From the NCBI GenBank assembly GCA_954871525.1, contig OX940868.1:21199056-21263055 (forward strand): DNA of 64,000 nt, written 5' to 3'. Under the pieces are notes generated by a model. It did no database searches, had not been told where the DNA came from, and saw only the letters and a list, made by a program, of their open reading frames with translations. The DNA comes from Parietaria judaica. Its lineage: Eukaryota; Streptophyta; Magnoliopsida; Rosales; Urticaceae. Position numbers and translations under genes: made by a program. Below, one piece after another: positions 25,132-36,608 of this stretch (positions within the stretch are counted from its first letter, which is position 1; every line of letters starts with the position of its first letter).

Positions 25132-26408
25132 ATTTTATGAGAAATTAATGGTTATGGGTTTGTGAGTGAGGGAGTTAAAGACGAACTAAGATAATTTATA
25201 AGAAATCAATCGCCAAAATTGGCTAAAAGATTTTTTTTTTTTTTTGCCAAAGGTGTATCCACTGTGAGGTGTTAAAGTGGTGTATAAAAATGAAATGTAA
25301 GTGGAATATGTGCACATGGTAGGTAGTATAGTAGCACGATGTACAAACTATGAGCACATATATCACTATCATCACATATTAAAATAATACTACTTTACGT
25401 TTTGCAAAGTTTATCAATATATTATAAGATAATATAAATGAAATATATGTGATAATCTCGTGGACCTTACATTATGGCGGATATTATTGTGGATGGTAAG
25501 TGGTAAAATTTGTTGGATTGGTCCACAAGCTCACGGCTTAGCTATGTCAGAAGTTATGAAGCGCATAATATGCCAATAAATAATATTATATAAAACGATA
25601 TTTAAAACATAAGTTTCTAATCTTATTCTAAGTCACTGAGATGTTCTTAATCTCTTCTTTTAGCCATAATAGTACGTCCCAAAAGCCACCAAACAATGTC
25701 AATTTTTATTTTTTTTCCCATGTTATGGCTATTAAATTATGTCCATGAAAAACACGCGTACTTTTATAATTAAACTCCAAAAGCATCAATTATTAAAGAT
25801 TTTCATCGAATTAGAGACGTATACATGTATCTAATGTAACAAACACTAAATAGCTTTAATTGGACTTCAATATTGTTTTGTAATCTTTAAATACGTTATA
25901 TTATCGTTAAAAAATAACATTTGATACTTATGCCACATAATATATGACTAATATTAGTGTGACCCGTGAGCCATTATAACCTCTTTTATCGTCACACAAA
26001 ACGACACCTTTTGTCGCCAAATCCTCTCTTCACGGGCAAATGCCCTACATAGAGACAAAGCTCTTAAAAAAAATAAACAATTTGTTGATAACGAATTACG
26101 TGTCACATAAAATATGTGCACTTATTTGACATTTTTATCGCATTATGGCCTAATTTAAGTAGGGAACTATAAGTAAAGAAGAAACGACACATGCATTAAG
26201 TTTGACTAGAAGCATGCAAAACAAATACGTATTCTTTCATTTCAAGGAAACATATTCGAGCGTTCATATAGTATGTGAATATGATGACATAGTGGTTTTG
26301 CAATGTGAAAATTTTATTTTGTAGTGCATTTTACACGCTGCTCGCACTTCTACAAAGCTTGTTGTTTATCATCATGAATCATGATCACCACATTTATCAC
26401 ATCATGGT
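24528..26408. other. Intergenic DNA upstream of the GH28 gene
   Basis: AT-rich apart from 24735-25015, a GC-richer block with CCCGGCTGATTCCGAGTGGG and GATCGACCCCGGGG. The block is open on the minus strand for 94 codons but has no recognisable domain and looks like a decayed transposon. An (AT)n tract lies at 25099-25129. No gene supported. Confidence 0.45.
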
Positions 26409-27427
26409 TGTTAGTGATTTCACCAAAAACCCGAGCACCCAAGAACACCCGAATAAATCACAAAATGACGAACTATGCCGAATCACGACAAACTTAACAA
26501 TTTCATAGACGAAATCAACTCTTTATTGATACTCAACATGATTTACTTACAACTATCGGTTACAGAAGATAGGAACTTTAGCCAAAGTAATCTTCACCGA
26601 TGAACCCCTTCCTGATCGTTCTCAAACACCCTCTTTGGTCCCACGCAGCTTTGTCTTCTCGCTGAAGCTCGTGCCGGCTTCGTCAAAGATCAAGACTCAA
26701 TCTTGAGTACTCCCCGTCGCTCAACCTCTGTCTCCGTCTTCGCTTCCCCTTGCTGGCCAATCCCTGAGAGCCACGGTAGAGGTTCCTGATTGCCGTTCCC
26801 GGAAGACTCCGGTCAATCCACCACTGTGCGAACCCGCACCCACCGGTGTGGATCTCTCCCGACGATACGAAGCCAAAGATCCGAATCACCAACCTTGAAG
26901 AAGCTTTCCTGACACCGTGAAGACCACCGTTGAGATGCTCCAAAAGGTACTCTGCGTCGTCTCTCCACCTCCGTTGTGGACCTCCTTTCACGTTGCTCCA
27001 CGTCGCTTCTTCTCCGGTGATTCCTCATAGCGTATCTTGCTCGCCTTGGGTTTCTCTCTCTAAGATTCCAGAGTCTCTCTCTCATTAACTTTATGGTGTT
27101 TACGATCTGGGTATTTATAGAACATCCTCAATATCCAAATGATATCTTCGTCGCTGACTGAATGTCATCGACTTGATTGGCTACCGAGATTCAAGTGAAT
27201 GTGACTCACCAACTAAGTCACTCGTCACGTGACTAAGACATTGGCATATATATATATAGATATATATAGATATAGATATATCTTGTTCTTGTTATAGTAC
27301 ATATTATTTATTCGGCACATCTAGAAAGTAAGATGCATGTCTAAGCTCACATATGGAATAATCTAGACAACGAGTCTGATAGACACCCTCTTGTCTATCG
27401 TTGTCGCCGCAATAAAAATGACTAACA
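26409..27427 (-). mobile_element. Probable solo LTR of a retrotransposon
   Basis: Ends are TGTTAGT...ACTAACA, the inverted TG...CA form of LTRs, 1,019 bp apart. On the minus strand a TATA box CTATAAATA (about 27111-27120) stands upstream of a GC-richer, CT-rich transcribed segment (27090-26550), as in a U3-R-U5 layout. No internal coding domain adjoins it. I could not see a matching 5-bp target duplication (flanks differ), so an older or rearranged insertion is likely. The 102-codon frame inside is not a recognised protein. Confidence 0.6.
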
Positions 27428-27562
27428 ATTCCATGTTGTCGTTTTGCTTTTAAGTTTAGTCGTTTAATTAAGTGTCATTAAAGTTATTTTTGTAATTGGA
27501 TTTTCTAAGTGAGATCAACTAGGGCATTAGGAGTAGCCCTAGCCGATTGTCATATTCATATG

Positions 27563-28128
27563 CAGGGGCGGAGCCATGTAGGTTCGAGTGTGTGTTCGGG
27601 CACCACCTGAAAATAACGTGAAAGAAAAATTAAATAACGGTTTTCAAATAAAAATAAAAAACTGTGGTACATATTCTGTACTTAATAAGTTGTACAAGAA
27701 ACAATAAATGCAAGCCGTCCAACTAGTTGAAGTTTTGTTTTTCAATTCATTCATCTCCTCTTGACAAGAGTTCAAGTCCTTGGGTCTCCATTTTTTGGTT
27801 TATTTTTTTCTTCTTAATTTTAGTTGATATATAAAGGGAATATATATGTAAAACAATGTTATAGTGCTAAATAGGTTCAAGTACTACTTAACTTTCTTAT
27901 AACTAATTATTTTTTTTCATGATAGTTAATTAATGCAATTAAAGTGATTTTAATTGATGTATTTTTTTTAAAATGACATATTTTCTTTTCGTAAAAACGA
28001 CATAGCACTGAAGATTGATATCATCTTAGCTCATTACTTTTGATTATCCTATTTTAGAGGTTAAAAATTCTTGATTTTCTTATTTTATTTATTTAAGAAA
28101 TATATTGTAGTGCTCAATTGGTACATAC

Positions 28129-28162
<34 letters not shown>

Positions 28163-28346
28163 TTATTTGTACATTGTTGCGATATGACATTGCTAATTCA
28201 TCAGTAATTTATATGCTTGAAAAAAAAATAGTTACAATTTACTTTAAAAAAAAAATTCTCAAATATTTGTTAAAGACTTCACTTTAACTAAAATTTTGGC
28301 TTCGCCTCTGGGCACCACCTCAACAAAAATTCTGGCTCCGCCACTG
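27563..28346. mobile_element. hAT-type element (CAGGGGCGGAGCC ends)
   Basis: Left end CAGGGGCGGAGCCATG; right end, read inward, CAGTGGCGGAGCCAGAATTT. The perfect 8-bp direct repeat TTCATATG is outside both (27555-27562 and 28347-28354). The same terminal family is found at 57144-57309. Near the right end the phrase TTTTGGCTTCGCCTCTGGGC suggests a second, internal terminus, perhaps one element inserted in or next to another. No transposase. Confidence 0.9.
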
Positions 28347-28354
28347 TTCATATG

Positions 28355-29898
28355 CGATTATTGGGATTTTTGCCTATTTGCATCACAAAGAGTTTCGGAC
28401 TTTAAGATTAGTGTTTTATTTTATCGATCATTTTTCAAATAAAGGAAAAAGAGATTCATTGTTTTGATATATTCCCATCGGTCTAAGGGCTTTTAATACA
28501 GTTTTCTTAATTTAATGTATAGTTTTTTTCAGTGTGTGTCATAGATATAGAGATTGACGTATCAATGGGCTTACTTAAATTAGGCCTGAAATGTATTTTT
28601 AAAACTGATATTTTTAAACCCTTATTCATGTCCAAGTATCTACGGGCCTAAGTATGGGCTTTTAAAAAAAAAAAATATATTTTTATAATTCAAGTTTGTA
28701 TAAGATTTACGTGGGTTTTTCATGATGGACAAAATGTCTATATACAGATCCACGTGACCTTATCTAGGCTATTATATCCGGTCCAATATATTAAGTTATT
28801 AAGTATGTAAACTAACGTTGAATTGAATACAGATTATATATACAAATTAAATGTATAGAAGTATTTTCAAAAGATCAATTCATAAGTTGCATTCTTTAGG
28901 GGAAATAGATGCGCAAATCTGAAAATATTTTGTTAAATCATGAATGCGAACCTTGTGAAATTGGCCTATTCCCAACACTTACATACGTAACAAAACAACA
29001 AAACGCAGTGTCGTATGCATATACATTATATACGACACTAGACCCAACGGCGGCCCAAAAACAAAAGGGCATTCCTGTACATACACTCCTTGAAACAAGG
29101 AATATCCAACAGCTTGCTCTGCCTCTGAGTAAGATGACGAGACCACGTAGAGAAAGAAAGAAAATATTATTGTAATTGGATTCGCATCAATGCCCCTAAA
29201 CTTTTCTTAGTGATGCACTTTGTCTTTAAAATTATAGCTTATGCCATCCATGCCCTGTTCATTCAAAAGAGTGACAAATTGTCTCCTAATTTCCCAAATG
29301 TTGAACACGACAGGCAGGGCAGACCCTGAGTTTATCGTGTTTTGTCGGAATTTTTAGCTAAATGAATTTTCATATTCAAAAATATTATCTTTAAAGTAAA
29401 GATTTTTTTTTTCATAATTAATTAAATAATCGGAGCCTGTTTACTTTTCTCACTTATAGTAAGGGCTAGGCCCGGGCCTAGCCTGGCAACGAAAAATCTA
29501 TTCCAAGAGTATTTTTGTAAAAAAAAAAAGTTTATTTCTTAAATATTTTGTGATTTTCAGTTAAACAATCTTTTCACAAATGAGGGAAACTTGTAAATAA
29601 ATAATTTGATAGACAAAGTGTACCAAACCCGAAAATTTGTGGGTCATTGTGTTAATTACTCAAAATAATAATGGAGACGGGCTTTATGCAATAGTAACCT
29701 TAAAAACGTTTAGATTTTGTTTTATACCCTCGGTGAACAGTGTTTTTGTTTCTTAACCGAGGGTTTTGTGTGACGGAGGTCGATTTGCAATTTAATCTCT
29801 AATAGAGATCAGCCTTTGAAGAAACAGAAATTCTTCATGAGCTTCCCATATATCACCTTCTTCAACAAAACTTTCCCTCTCTCTCTCTAAGCTCGTAC
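28355..29898. other. Intergenic DNA upstream of beta-carotene hydroxylase
   Basis: AT-rich. An 88-codon frame at 28909-29175 has no recognisable family and no supporting promoter, so it is not called. The last 100-150 bases (CTTCAACAAAACTTTCCCTCTCTCTCTC) look like the leader of the downstream gene. Confidence 0.45.
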
Positions 29899-31891
29899 AT
29901 GGCTTCGAGAACTTGTACAGTTTCAGAAGCTACGACGCAAACTCTCAGCTTAAACTCCATAGCCTCTCTCTCTCTAAAATCAAAACCCTACTATCTTCCT
30001 CCATTGAATTACTCTCCAAGAACCCTAATCAGGAACAACGGAATCACTCGGCTCGAAAGACGGGGCAAAAAACCAGTAACTGTGATCGTCGCGGAGCAGA
30101 GGAAAGTAGAGGACTCGGGTCCCATGCACGTAGCAGAATCGCCCGACGATGAGGAAGCCGTGGTTTCAAGAAGAGCGCAGAGAGCGGTGAAGAAGAGGAG
30201 CGAGCGGACGACATACCTTGTCGCTGCGGTTATGTCGAGCCTCGGAGTTTCCTCGGCTGCCATTTTCGCCGTTTATTACAGGTTCCACGGCCAAATACAG
30301 GTCATTAAACAAACTGCTAATATGTTCTTTCATTGAATATAGTGAGTTTCTCTATAAAACAAATCTTAATATATATATATATATATTTATTGTATATAGG
30401 GTGGTGAATTTCCTCTTGTTGAGATGTTTGCGACGTTCTCTCTGGCTGTTGGCTCTGCGGTGAGTTTATTTCGATAAATTAATAATCTGATAATATAATA
30501 AAATATTAATTATGATCCCAATAATATTAATTTATAGAATTTTTATACTATATATCTATATTATATTAAAATTTTATTTGAATAAATTATGACCGGCGAA
30601 TATCTTGCTAACTAAGTGAAACTTCGTCATCGATAATTCTTTTTTCTCGAAATTTTGTTGAAATAATCATCGTTTATGACTAAAAATATCGTGCTAACAA
30701 AACGACACATCGAGATTATATTTATAAATGGATTGATTAATGTTTATTAGATTGTGAAGTTTGTATTGTAAATTGGCTATAATAATATGTACATGTTTTA
30801 AGGTGGGAATGGAATTTTGGGCACGGTGGGCACATAGAGCACTATGGCATGCTTCGTTGTGGCACATGCACGAGGTAATTCTATACAAATAATATTTTTC
30901 TTATATATATATATATGTATGTATTTATACCCTTATATATAGATAGTTGGCTAAGTTTGGGTTGGACAAAATTTATAGTCACATCACCAGCCGAGAGAAG
31001 GACCGTTTGAGGTCAACGACGTGTTCGCAGTGGTCAACGCCGTGCCTGCCATAGCTCTCCTCTCTTACGGCCTCTTTAACCATGGTCTTCTTGCGGGGCT
31101 CTGCTTTGGTGCTGTGAGTCTTATTACAATTAGTTTAAAATTTAAATCATCTTTTATTAGTACTAATAAGTAATTAAGATGATTAATTATGTGGTAATAT
31201 TGCAGGGATTGGGAATAAGTGTTTTTGGCATGGCCTACATGTTTGTCCATGACGGCCTCGTCCACCGGCGTTTTTCTGTGGGCCCCATTGCCAACGTTCC
31301 GTATTTAAGAAAAGTCGCCGCAGCTCATCATGTAATTTCATAATTCGTATGATATCGTTTATCTTTTCTTACTCGTTTTCGTGCAAATGAAATAATGCAA
31401 GGGTGAAATCGTTATGGGAAACCAGAGTTTGATTAATAATATTTCATCTTGTCTGACGTTTTTTAAAAAAACTGGGACTAATAAAAACTGGATTATATTA
31501 TATTCAATTTGTGAAAACCGGTTTCAATTCTCAAGTTTTCACACACAAAAATCCGGTGTTTAAACCGTTACCGGCATCATACCTATAAATAGAGCAAATT
31601 CAATAACTGGACACACAAATTCATTTCAGTCACTTTTCTTTCTAATTTATAATCATTTTGAAGCTACATCACTCGGAGAAATTTCAAGGAGTGCCATATG
31701 GTTTGTTCTTGGGACCAAAGGTGATAGTTCTACTTCTAAATTATAATATATTATAATTCATCTTTAAGAAGTTTTATTATTATTTAAAAAAATAAACTTT
31801 TTAATCAATGCAGGAATTGGAGAGTGCTGGAGGAATAGAAGAATTGGAAAAGGAGACTCAAAGGAGGATTAAACAATCTAAACCTTCATAG
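29899..31891 (+). CDS. BCH: Beta-carotene 3-hydroxylase (non-heme di-iron), 7 exons, 309 aa
   Basis: Plastid membrane enzyme that hydroxylates the beta-rings of beta-carotene to give zeaxanthin, using ferredoxin and O2, in xanthophyll synthesis. Exons: 29899-30300, 30400-30459, 30803-30874, 30979-31113, 31206-31331, 31664-31720 and 31814-31891, all phase 0 and GT-AG. Visible: a Ser/Lys/Arg-rich N-terminal transit peptide (first about 60 residues), a first membrane segment near 107-127, and the four iron-binding histidine clusters H165-X4-H170, H177-X2-H180-H181, H238-X4-H243 and H264-X2-H267-H268. Several clusters are split by introns, as in other plant BCH genes. Length is typical and all histidines are present, so the gene is probably functional. 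Confidence 0.96.
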
Positions 31892-32479
31892 CGTTTATAA
31901 TGTGGATTTCCGATTTTATTTTTTGTACGTATATTTGGCGAAAGTCACCAAAATAATAATAAAAAAAGTTAAGAGAAAAAACACGAAAAAAACAACAGAT
32001 TTTATATCTTGTAAAATAAGTCAAATCTCCAAAATTAGTGGGATGGGATTTGGAAAATTCATCCAAAAAAGTGATGGTACAGTATTTACTTGAATGTATA
32101 TGTGTTGCTGTTATCAATCTCTTGAAGTCATTGAAAATTGACTTGTGTCAAATACGTACACGTTATTATTGGAGGAAAATTGACATCAGTTAAGGTTAAC
32201 ATTATCTCTATACGGAGAATAGAAATAGGATCCAATGAACAAAACTATGTTATATATATATATATATATATAAAGTATTTGTAGATAATTTCTTTAAATG
32301 TCATATAAGTAATGAAAATTCTGTAAACTCGACATGAGTAACGATGAAAAAGAAAAAAGAAAATCACGTAAAACTCAACAGAAAACATAAAAAAAAAAAA
32401 AAAATCATATGTTGCTCCATTTTTTGTTGTCTTTTAGCTGAAGAAAGCATACTAGAATAGTCAATTTCATAAAATAACG
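31892..32479. repeat. 3' flank of BCH; first part of a tandem duplication (copy 1)
   Basis: From about 32068 the sequence (AAAAGTGATGGTAC...) is closely repeated at 36609-37028. It includes TATCAATCTCTTGAAGTCAT and CGTACACGTTATTATT. This is ordinary gene flank that was duplicated, not a transposon. An (AT)n run lies at 32249-32272. The LTR element interrupts copy 1 at 32480, after TAACG. Confidence 0.85.
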
Positions 32480-34653
32480 TGTTGATGCCGTTTTTTGGAT
32501 CAAACACTGTTGAGGCCCAAGTTGAAGATTTTTGGGCCTGGCCGAATGTCGTTGGTGACGTGGCGGGCTTTTGTTGACTTCTGGATGGGCCTTGGGTGGC
32601 CCTATTACGGGGATGACAGATTTTGCTGCCAGCGATGGTCCCTCTCTGACTCCCGCTGACTTCGGGGCGATTGCCGCAAACTTCAGGGTGAGGTTTTAAT
32701 TGACTGATTTAGGGACCCTGAGTGGGAATTTCTGGCACTGGCCTGGTCAGAGGTCTCTTTGCCGTTCGGGGTCCTAGGCGACCCGGGTTTACACACTACC
32801 TGTTACCTCAGGGCCAGAAGCCGGGGTTACAGGTTCGGGAACCGCTCAGATCGTAGGTACCGGCGAACGGGGGAGTGCTTTTGACCAGAGAGTGAATCCT
32901 GGGAGGTTAGACTCTCGTCCTGAAATGGCTTGTTCTAGTCCGGGCAGGAACTGTCCTCGGAGTCCCGGTATCCTATTCAGATCCGGGAACTAAGAGACAG
33001 GACCAAGGCCGCGCAGATCTTTAGAACAAGGGCAGGCGGGGTCATGGACCTTCCCTAGGATTTTCTCCAGGAGATTCTTCTCAGAGTGATCCCTCAGCCG
33101 TCCGGATCTTAGTGGGAATTCCCCTAGGTCGGGCCCCTCGTCCTGAATTGTGGGCCCAGGCTCGTGTCCCCAGGCTATATCCTCAGCCGTGCAATGGACT
33201 GGGGAGATAGACTGGACATCGCGTAGAACTGGGCCTATCAGGCGGACCAAGGACCAAGTGGGAATTTCACCAGGGCTTCCGCTTTTCGTAAATCTCTCAC
33301 TTTTTAGAACCTGAAAAAAGGAAACACCCGAGGTTAAGGGAAACAGGGGGGGTACCCCCTGATTCACCTTCGACGCTCAACATTAGAACGGTATTTGAGG
33401 GGAGGCGAGTATATCGGGGGTAGAGAGAGAGAGAACTCGAGAAGATTCGAGTGAGTTCGAATGAGTTACCGTTAACTGAACTGAGCTTCTATTTATAGTA
33501 GGGCCCAGGGGCCCACGTGAAATAAAATATTGTTCCAGGGGTCCCCGGATAATTATTTATTTATTTTCAGGTCCCCAGAAAAGATGGAGCGATCCCGGCC
33601 GTCCGAGCGGGATCAGACGGCCCACCTTTCACCCAGGTGGGCCACTTGCGCGCGGCACCAAAGGGCAGGGGTCATCCCCGCCCTACGCGTGGCCATCGAG
33701 GGCCAGCCCCTCGCAAGTGGGGGTGACCGAGGGCCCTCGGCCCTACGCGTGGCCGATGATGGCCCGCCCCACGCAAGTGGGCGAGGGGAGGGAGCCCGCA
33801 AGTGGGCCCCGCGGGGTGAGGCAGCCTCTGGGCTCGCCACGTGGCGTGATCCTGGGGGCTGCTGGCTTCGCGGGTCCCACCGGGTGCTTCCCGACCTCTT
33901 TTTTTTTTTCGGGCCCGTCCCGTGTCCGTTTTTTACAAACTTTATGTCGTTTTTGGGTGTTTTCATATTTTTACGAACACCGGGACACTTTGTTTTTTGA
34001 AAACGGGCCTCCGGGGGGAAATTTGGTTTCGAAATTGATTTAATTAATTCGTAATCTTAATTTCCGTCTAATTAATTTATTTATAAAAATCAATCTCGTT
34101 TTTACCCGTAACATTAACCCCCCAGTTTTACGGGAATTCGTGATTTCCGTGAAACTTCTATAAATTCGAGGTGGGCCCTCTCATTTTCGCAGTTTCGAGA
34201 CGGACGCGGCTCGAGGAATTACTTTGAAGTAAGTTTTTCGAGCCTCCGTAACTTTCAATTCCGTTAGCCTTTTTGTGTGCCGTTTCTTTCGTTGCGTAGT
34301 GTTTTCAACGGAGTTTAGTATATCTCGGCTTTTGTATCGCGATCTTTGGATCAATTTTCGTGAAAATCGCGTGGAAGTCGAGTCGGTTCGTGAAAAACCG
34401 AGTTCGAATTCTCTCTGGAGCCGATGGAGAACCAGCCAACCGGAGCCCATGCCGCCCAGCCAGCCACCGCCGTCGCCGGAGAAGACCACCATCGGGCCTC
34501 CGGGGGGAACTTTGGTTTCGAAATTGATTTAATTAATTCGTAATCTTAATTAAAAGACTAATTGAATTAATTAATTAATTAACGGAAATTATTGAGATAA
34601 TTTCCGTCTAATTAATTTATTTATAAAAATCAATCTCGTTTTTACCCGTAACA
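32480..34653 (-). mobile_element. LTR retrotransposon, large internal deletion, 5-bp TSD
   Basis: Starts TGTTGATG and ends CGTAACA, with TAACG duplicated exactly outside (32475-32479 and 34654-34658). On the minus strand it reads as follows: the first about 159 bp of a 5' LTR (34653-34495, starting TGTTACGGG), about 380 bp of internal remnant (34494-34113) ending in a polypurine tract ACTGGGGGGTTAA, then a complete 3' LTR (34112-32480, about 1.63 kb). The 3' LTR has a TATA box CTATAAATAG near 33490. The paralogous flank at 37024-37028 keeps the empty TAACG site. No gag or pol is left; open frames here (for example 33530-34000) are GC-driven. Confidence 0.85.
34113..34130 (-). other. Polypurine tract of the LTR retrotransposon
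   Basis: On the minus strand AAACTGGGGGGTTAA stands immediately before TGTTACGGG, the LTR start. This is the priming site for plus-strand DNA synthesis in LTR elements. Its position shows which of the two partial LTR starts is the 3' LTR. Confidence 0.65.
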
Positions 34654-34658
34654 TAACG

Positions 34659-35241
34659 TGTTACATATAAATATAATCTCCAAAAGGTGACAAACAAATT
34701 AAAAAAATGAATGAATATAAAGTTAAGAAAAACAATATATTTATACGTGCATTTCCAACACTTTTTATCCAAATTTTCTACAAAAATATATATTCTCTTA
34801 ATTTAATTATGTGCAAAGCCAAAACATGAAGTTTGGATTTGCACCAAATTATATACCAACCCATTTGAATTAAATCTTCACATATTATTTATGAAAAAAG
34901 GTCAACCATTATTAGAGAATATGCGCCGGATGAAATCCATTGAAGAGGCAAATTTCACGACCACGAGTATTCTATACACACAATTAAAAACTAAAAAAAT
35001 GCCGTGCAATTCTTAAAACAACACTTGAGATAGTTTTGCCGCAATTATCTTTTTTAATCCTGCCCAATCTCATGACACCCACCCCAATCGCATCAGTGAC
35101 GATAAGACGGTCGACGAACTCGGTCGCTCCGGCAAGAAAAGCCTCAGCTCTAACGAGGATTCGCATCATTAATTATGATCAAACTTTGGGTAATTTCACT
35201 GTCATTAACCCTTATAAAAAATAGTATATTTAAAAATAGTT
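34659..35241. repeat. Tandem duplication copy 1, right part (relative of the TrpRS 5' flank)
   Basis: 34659-34900 matches 37029-37280, and 34910-35175 matches 38965-39215. The second block includes TTTTTTAATCCTGCCCAATC and ACGATAAGACGG-type sequence, which in the other copy lies just upstream of the TrpRS start codon. This copy carries the promoter/leader region only and ends before any coding sequence, so it would not make TrpRS. Confidence 0.8.
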
Positions 35242-35249
35242 ATAAGAAC

Positions 35250-35814
35250 ATCTCCATCCCGTTACTCCATTTTCTACTCCATTTTGCAGTAAATGTCACC
35301 TCAAAAACTACTTCATCTTCCTCCCTACTCCATTTTTTAACACCAAATTGATATTTTAATTTAATATTTCATTTTCTCTTATTTATCTTCATACCCTAAT
35401 ATATATTCCGGTTCATATTCACAATATTTTACCAGTCTTGGAGGACCCGACTCTATTTTTCTTGAGAATTAGTTTATGTGTTGTAATTTAATTTTTTGTA
35501 TTGTGTTTCTTATTATGTTAATGTCTATTTTTCCTTATTTCCAATTATAAAGTGATTGAAATGTTTTCTTTCGGTGTCAATATTAATGTTATTTTATTTC
35601 GGTATTTGATATTTTAAAAGCATTGTGGTATTTTAAATATATAATATGAAAAATTAAGAATTAAAAATAAAAAATATTAATAATTTTAAGAATAAATATG
35701 ATATTGTACCGTAGCTACAGTGATATGCACTCCACTTTGCAGTTGAAATGGGCATTGGAATGGACATGGTGTCCTACTGCATTTTGAGAATTTACAGTTG
35801 GGCTGTAGATGGTC
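35250..35814. mobile_element. MITE of ATCTCCATCCC type with an 8-bp direct repeat
   Basis: ATCTCCATCCCGTTACTCC at the left and the complement GACCATCTACAGCCCAAC at the right are diverged inverted ends. ATAAGAAC occurs directly outside both (35242-35249 and 35815-35822). The interior is AT-rich with TACTCCATTTT phrases near each side. Superfamily uncertain; possibly hAT. Confidence 0.6.
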
Positions 35815-35964
35815 ATAAGAACAGAGGTTTTTAGCCAAAAGTTTCTTTTTAAAACTGGAGCTTCCGAAGAGAAATTATAGCTGGGTTGGGCTGGGCGATT
35901 ATGACGTAAGGGGCCATCGCCACGGGGTATTTAAGTCTGTCCGATCACAAGAAAGCAGTCGACT

Positions 35965-36164
35965 CAGGGTCGGCCCAACCTATGGCCGGTCGCCCAAGTC
36001 CCCTTTTAGCGTAGTCTGTTAATGCGCTCTATAAGTTTTGCTATATTGTATAGCTCTTGCAATACCGTAATACAATAGCTCTTGTAATATTGTAATGCAA
36101 GCTCCCAAAAAAGTCTCATATTAATGATTTGCCCAAGGCCTCGAAAAGGGTTGGGCTGGCCCTG
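35965..36164. mobile_element. hAT-type MITE (CAGGGTCGGCCC ends) with a palindromic TSD
   Basis: CAGGGTCGGCCCAACC at the left and the complement CAGGGCCAGCCCAACC at the right. The perfect 8-bp direct repeat AGTCGACT, itself a palindrome, lies outside both (35957-35964 and 36165-36172). 200 bp. The ends belong to the CAGGGCCGGCCC family also seen at 57482-57675. Non-coding. Confidence 0.9.
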
Positions 36165-36172
36165 AGTCGACT

Positions 36173-36608
36173 TTCGTCTCAACGATGACGATTCAGTGTT
36201 AGGTTTGTTCTCTCGTCTTTCGATTTCGATATCGAATCTCTGATGATCGCCGCAGAGGTTGGATGATCGGAGATCAAATCTGCGATGATTTCCCCGGAAG
36301 CTCGAAGATCGAAGATTCGATTTGTGCGATCAAAATTAGCTTTTCAATTTCATTTCCTTTTAGAGTAATCTATTTTTTGTTGAAGATTTGATTTCGGATT
36401 TGTTTTTAGGATCTCTGGCTCGCCGCACAGGCTCGCTATGCCATGTCACTTTTATGATTCTTCTACCTCCTTAATCGGAACAAGATCTGCCGACAACGTC
36501 GTCTTTGGCGCTTCCATCGCCGGCTGTCTCTGCGGTTGATGAAGAAGAAGTCCCTATTCTGGACGTGCAGGAGCCAACCACTTACGCTGAGGTCCGGTGC
36601 ACGCTCAG
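36173..36608. other. GC-richer unidentified fragment, possibly an exon relic
   Basis: 36210-36605 has gene-like composition (GATTCGATTTGTGCGATC, CTTCCATCGCCGGCTGTCTC). On the plus strand at about 36510-36605 it reads a short open segment including DEEEVPILDVQEPTTYAEVR, which I cannot place in a family. It stops abruptly at the duplication boundary at 36609. It may be a truncated gene or transposon fragment. Confidence 0.35.

Noticed and set aside
26683..27085. Overlapping frames of 90-102 codons
   Set aside because: Inside the probable solo LTR; Arg-rich and without any retroelement domain.
26409..27427. Perfect target-site duplication for the solo LTR
   Set aside because: Five bases outside each end differ, so no TSD is claimed.
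33530..34000. 156-codon frame in the LTR element
   Set aside because: Lies across LTR U3 sequence in the wrong strand for the element; no gag, protease, RT or integrase motif.
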